A DNA stretch of 8,381 nt from Wenzhouxiangella sp. GTDB lineage: Bacteria; Pseudomonadota; Gammaproteobacteria; Xanthomonadales; Wenzhouxiangellaceae. This document shows, one piece after another, positions 6,091 through 8,381 of the stretch. How positions within the stretch are numbered: position 1 is the stretch's first letter; each line of letters opens with the position of its first letter. The notes beneath the pieces are model-generated. The model saw only the letters and a list, made by a program, of their open reading frames with translations. It ran no database searches and was not told the DNA's origin. A program made the translations under genes and the position numbers. The stretch spans positions 1 to 8,381 of the forward strand of contig SKZJ01000226.1 in the NCBI GenBank assembly GCA_007127425.1. Reading direction: 5' to 3'.

Positions 6091-7452
6091 TTAGATAATG
6101 CCGAACAGGCTGGCGAGTACCACCAGGATCAGGGCCGGCGTGACAATGCGAGTCACCCACAGCCAGGCGTTGTAGGCCCAGTCCGGCATCTTCTTGTCGA
6201 GCTCGTCATGGGTAATGCGGCTGGAAAGAATCCAGCCGCCGAACAGCGCGGTCAGCAGGCCGCCGACCGGCAGCATGACATCGTTGGCCACGTACTCGAT
6301 GGCCCCCATGAGGCCCCTTCCACCGACCGAGACCTCCGACCAGATATTGAGCGAAAACACCGAGACCAGGCCCATGATCCAGGCCACCCCGGCCACGCAC
6401 AGTGCCGCGCTCTTGCGCGACAGGTTGGTGGACTCGACGAGGTAGGCGGTGGCCGGCTCCATCAGCGATATGCCGCTGGTCCAGGCCGCCACGGAGAGCA
6501 GCAGGAAGAAGAGCATGCCGTAGAGAATGCCGAAGGGCATTTCGGCAAACGCCAGCGGCAGCGAGGTGAAGATCAGTCCGGCACCGCCACCCTCGGGTGA
6601 GAGGCCGAAGGAGATGACGATGGGGAAGATGGCCAGGCCGGCGATCAGCGCCACCACGGTATCGGTGGCCGCCACCGTCACGCCGACGCGGGGAATGTTG
6701 ACCCCGGAGGGCAGGTAGGCACCGTAGGTCATGATTGCGCACATGCCCAGGCTCAGGGTGAAGAATGCCTGGCCCATGGCGGTCACGATCATTGCACCGG
6801 AGACCTGTGACCAGTCGGGCCTGAACAGGAAGCCGGCCGCTTCCATAAAGTAGCCGGTGTTCATGCCGTACCCCAGCAGGATCAGCAAGAGCACGAACAA
6901 CAGCGGCATCAGGATGGTCACTGCTCGCTCCAGCCCCTTTTCGACACCGAAGGCGACCACGCCCACGGTCATCAGCATGAAGAAGCCGTGCCAGAAGGTC
7001 AGTTCCCCGGGGCTTGCCAGAAGGCTGGTGAAGGTTGCCTCGGGATCGGTGATCGCGGCACCCCCGAACAACTCCTTGATATAGAGGAAACCGTAGTGCA
7101 GGGTCCACCCGGCCACCACGGAATAGAACGACAGGATCAGGAATCCGGCGATCACGCCGAGAAAGCCGATGCCCATCCATTTGCGAGAGGCGCCGGCATC
7201 GTCGGACAGTTCCCGCAGCGAATTGATCGGGCTCATGCGCCCACGCCGGCCGATGACGATCTCGGTCCACATGATCGGCAGGCCGACGAGCAGAATGCAG
7301 AGCAGGTAGATCAGCACGAAGGCTCCGCCGCCATTGTCGGAGGTCACATAGGGAAAGCGCCAGATGTTGCCCAGGCCCACGGCCGAGCCGGTAGCGGCCA
7401 GAATGAAGGCCAGGCGCGAAGACCACATGCCGTGAATGGAAGTTGTCTGCAT
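6091..7452 (-). CDS. Neurotransmitter:sodium symporter (SNF/NSS family) transporter
   Basis: This 453-residue polytopic membrane protein matches bacterial LeuT-fold NSS symporters in length and motifs. TM1 carries the signature GSAVGLGNIWRFPY (22-35), whose Asn29 corresponds to a sodium ligand in LeuT. TM6-7 contains GQAFFTLSLGMCAIMTYGAYLP (227-248). TM8 has AAWTSGISLMEP (322-333) with Thr325/Ser326 at the Na2-site Thr-Ser pair. Asp264 in TM7 lies near where chloride-independent bacterial members carry an acidic residue; the exact alignment is uncertain. About 11 helices are expected, as in Tyt1 and MhsT. The family couples uptake of amino acids or related amines to sodium entry at the inner membrane; substrate cannot be told. 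The ATG at 7452 is preceded by GGGGA at 10 nt (7463-7467), and the protein then begins right before TM1. Upstream in-frame sequence belongs to the MerC-like gene's alternate frame and is not counted. Confidence 0.93.
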   Translation of the reverse strand: MQTTSIHGMWSSRLAFILAATGSAVGLGNIWRFPYVTSDNGGGAFVLIYLLCILLVGLPIMWTEIVIGRRGRMSPINSLRELSDDAGASRKWMGIGFLGVIAGFLILSFYSVVAGWTLHYGFLYIKELFGGAAITDPEATFTSLLASPGELTFWHGFFMLMTVGVVAFGVEKGLERAVTILMPLLFVLLLILLGYGMNTGYFMEAAGFLFRPDWSQVSGAMIVTAMGQAFFTLSLGMCAIMTYGAYLPSGVNIPRVGVTVAATDTVVALIAGLAIFPIVISFGLSPEGGGAGLIFTSLPLAFAEMPFGILYGMLFFLLLSVAAWTSGISLMEPATAYLVESTNLSRKSAALCVAGVAWIMGLVSVFSLNIWSEVSVGGRGLMGAIEYVANDVMLPVGGLLTALFGGWILSSRITHDELDKKMPDWAYNAWLWVTRIVTPALILVVLASLFGII

Positions 7453-7483
7453 TGTTGTTTTATCCCCGGAAAATTCACGTCGC

Positions 7484-7511
7484 TCAAGCGCGCAATTGTG
7501 CGTCAAGCGCG
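7484..7511. promoter_or_regulatory. Paired TCAAGCGCG direct repeats upstream of the symporter
   Basis: TCAAGCGCG occurs at 7484-7492 and again at 7503-7511, 19 bp apart, on either side of a CAATTG core. They lie 32-59 bp upstream of the symporter start. Read on the minus strand, TTGACG (7501-7506) could be a -35 element, but no convincing -10 sits at the right spacing. The arrangement could be an operator for a symporter regulator; the evidence is pattern only. Confidence 0.25.
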
Positions 7512-7528
7512 AGACCCATGCAAACCCG

Positions 7529-7558
7529 GCCGTTCCCGGCACGATTACCGCGAACGGC
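7529..7558 (-). other. Small hairpin spanning the MerC-like stop codon
   Basis: GCCGTTC (7529-7535) and GAACGGC (7552-7558) are perfect 7-bp arms with a 16-nt loop that contains the stop codon. A short TTT follows on the minus strand. It may weakly attenuate read-through from the MerC-like gene into the symporter, or be chance. Confidence 0.25.
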
Positions 7559-7952
7559 AACGATAGAGCAGGCGCAGGTTGAGCCAGTGGGCCACGGCCA
7601 CCATGATGCCTCCGATCAGGGCCAGGCTGCTGCCCCAGTAACCCAGGGTGTGGAGCGGGGAGACAATGGCGACCGTCATCAGGCTGGCACCGGCCAGACC
7701 AATCACCGGGGGTGGCCAGCGGCGATGCGTGAACCAGCCGCTGACCGATGTGGTCAGAATCAGCAGCCATGCCAGGGCCAGCAGGGACCACTCGACAATG
7801 ATCAACTGCTTCCAGAGGCCGCGTTCCCAGAGACTGCGGTTGAGCCACAGTGCCGGCCAGGTCAGAAAGACGACGGTCATTGCGGCACAATGCACGCCAC
7901 AGCCAACGGCAATGATCATGCCCAGGCGGTCGGGCCAGCGGAAAAGGCGCAT
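7545..7952 (-). CDS. MerC-like small four-helix membrane protein
   Basis: This 135-residue, very hydrophobic protein has about four membrane segments (roughly 11-36, 48-68, 84-104, 106-125). Helix 1 holds GCGVHCAAM with Cys18, His21 and Cys22, the pattern expected in MerC-domain proteins. The C-terminal helix ends in AHWLNLRLLYRCRSR, with His122 and a tail Cys132 that could also bind metal. MerC itself moves Hg(II) across the inner membrane, but many chromosomal homologues sit away from mer operons. No merR, merT, merP or merA is visible here. Instead its promoter shares a Zur-like operator with the divergent ZrgA gene, so a role in zinc homeostasis is more likely (inference). The ribosome site AGAGGTG (plus positions 7958-7964) lies 5 nt before the ATG. 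It could be read through into the symporter, 92 nt downstream on the same strand, though that gene may have its own promoter. Confidence 0.78.
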   Translation of the reverse strand: MRLFRWPDRLGMIIAVGCGVHCAAMTVVFLTWPALWLNRSLWERGLWKQLIIVEWSLLALAWLLILTTSVSGWFTHRRWPPPVIGLAGASLMTVAIVSPLHTLGYWGSSLALIGGIMVAVAHWLNLRLLYRCRSR

Positions 7953-7972
7953 GGCGGCACCTCTGATGAAGA

Positions 7973-7989
7973 GTGTTATATTATAACAC
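7973..7989. promoter_or_regulatory. Zur-type operator (17-bp perfect palindrome) in the divergent promoter
   Basis: GTGTTATATTATAACAC is a perfect palindrome of two 8-bp arms about a central T. Its TGTTATA-n-TATAACA core is the pattern known for Zur boxes in gammaproteobacteria (such as znu promoters). It stands between the MerC-like gene (start 20 nt away) and the ZrgA gene (start 44 nt away). On the minus strand it includes TATAAT, and on the + strand TATTAT, so it overlaps candidate -10 elements in both directions. Bound zinc-loaded Zur would then block both genes. The ZrgA neighbour independently supports zinc control. Confidence 0.82.
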
Positions 7990-8033
7990 CAACTAAACCA
8001 GTATCATCCAGTTGCGCCGCGGGAGAGCCACCC

Positions 8034-8381
8034 ATGAAGACCCAGCTCCTTCAAACGATAATCCTGATCACCCTGCCGGTCATGGCGTTGGAGGCCGGTT
8101 TACTGGAACGCCAACATGGTGCCCACGTGCACGGTCAGGCGAGCGGAACCCTGGCCATCGACGCGGACCGATTGAGCCTGTCGCTGGTTGTGCCCGGAAT
8201 GAACCTGGTCGGCTTCGAGCACGCCCCGAACGACGAGGTACAGCACGAACGCCTGCAAGCGGTCCGACAGGCGCTCGAATCCGGCGCCTGGCTTGCCATC
8301 GATCCGGGCGGTGACTGCCGGCGCGCCCGTGTCGAACTCGCCACCCCGGGGTTCGGCGAAGCCCGCGACCGGCGGCATGCC
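8034..8381 (+). CDS. zrgA: ZrgA/DUF2796-family periplasmic zinc-binding protein, 3'-truncated by window edge
   Basis: The frame is open from an ATG at 8034 to the window end; 116 residues are visible without a stop. A signal-peptide-like N-terminus (MKTQLLQTIILITLPVMA) is followed by QHGAHVHGQASGTLAID (27-43). This His-rich opening is characteristic of DUF2796 proteins and likely binds zinc. VPGMNLVGFEHAP (53-65) is the second conserved family block. In Vibrio, ZrgA is a Zur-repressed protein that helps bring zinc in through the periplasm, working with an ABC-type transporter. The ribosome site GGGAGAG (8021-8027) is 6 nt before the start. The Zur-like palindrome lies 44 nt upstream, consistent with expression under zinc shortage. 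Transporter genes may follow beyond the window. The symbol rests on family resemblance, not proven orthology. Confidence 0.85.
   Translation, partial: MKTQLLQTIILITLPVMALEAGLLERQHGAHVHGQASGTLAIDADRLSLSLVVPGMNLVGFEHAPNDEVQHERLQAVRQALESGAWLAIDPGGDCRRARVELATPGFGEARDRRHA

Noticed and set aside
5950..6600. Open frame on the + strand opposite the 3' part of the symporter
   Set aside because: Mostly antisense to a clear NSS symporter; the translation is rich in Gly, Arg, His and Gln and shows no domain.
7453..7890. In-frame N-terminal extension of the symporter reading frame
   Set aside because: It overlaps the MerC-like gene in another frame and precedes the TM1 motif; the ATG at 7452 has a ribosome site and fits family length.
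8012..8314. Open frame of 100 codons in another frame at the right end
   Set aside because: Out of frame with the ZrgA-type gene, which has a ribosome site, a signal peptide and both family motifs.

Overview
The window is GC-rich, densely coded bacterial DNA. Several traits suggest a gammaproteobacterium: a DUF2796/ZrgA-type zinc protein behind a Zur-like operator, a bacterial-type thymidine/AMP phosphorylase next to a short PRPP synthetase, and an 11-TM neurotransmitter:sodium symporter. The order cannot be settled from the sequence alone.

Left region (1-5617, + strand): five tightly packed genes, probably one transcription unit. The first is the 3' part of a membrane-anchored GGDEF diguanylate cyclase. 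It is followed by a stand-alone class I glutamine amidotransferase, a beta-CASP metallo-beta-lactamase (RNase J/CPSF-73 type), a member of the thymidine/AMP phosphorylase family, and a short ribose-phosphate pyrophosphokinase. Junctions are a 31-nt gap, a 17-nt overlap, an ATGA overlap and a 12-nt gap. The last three enzymes can be read as a possible RNA/nucleotide recycling route: RNA to NMPs, NMPs to ribose 1,5-bisphosphate plus base, and PRPP metabolism. This is inference, but it is the most interesting coding arrangement here.

Middle (5618-6090): about 470 bp without a credible gene. It holds an AT-rich, AAATTC-rich block resembling a dispersed intergenic repeat, an imperfect 40-bp inverted repeat around a 136-bp spacer, and a strong GC-rich hairpin just past the end of the convergent transporter gene.

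Right region (6091-8381): on the minus strand lie an SNF/NSS-family sodium symporter and, upstream of it, a small four-helix MerC-like membrane protein. Divergent from the MerC-like gene, and running off the window on the + strand, is a ZrgA/DUF2796 periplasmic zinc-binding protein. The 81-bp divergent intergenic region contains a perfect 17-bp palindrome closely matching a Zur box, so the MerC-like and ZrgA genes probably form one zinc-responsive locus.
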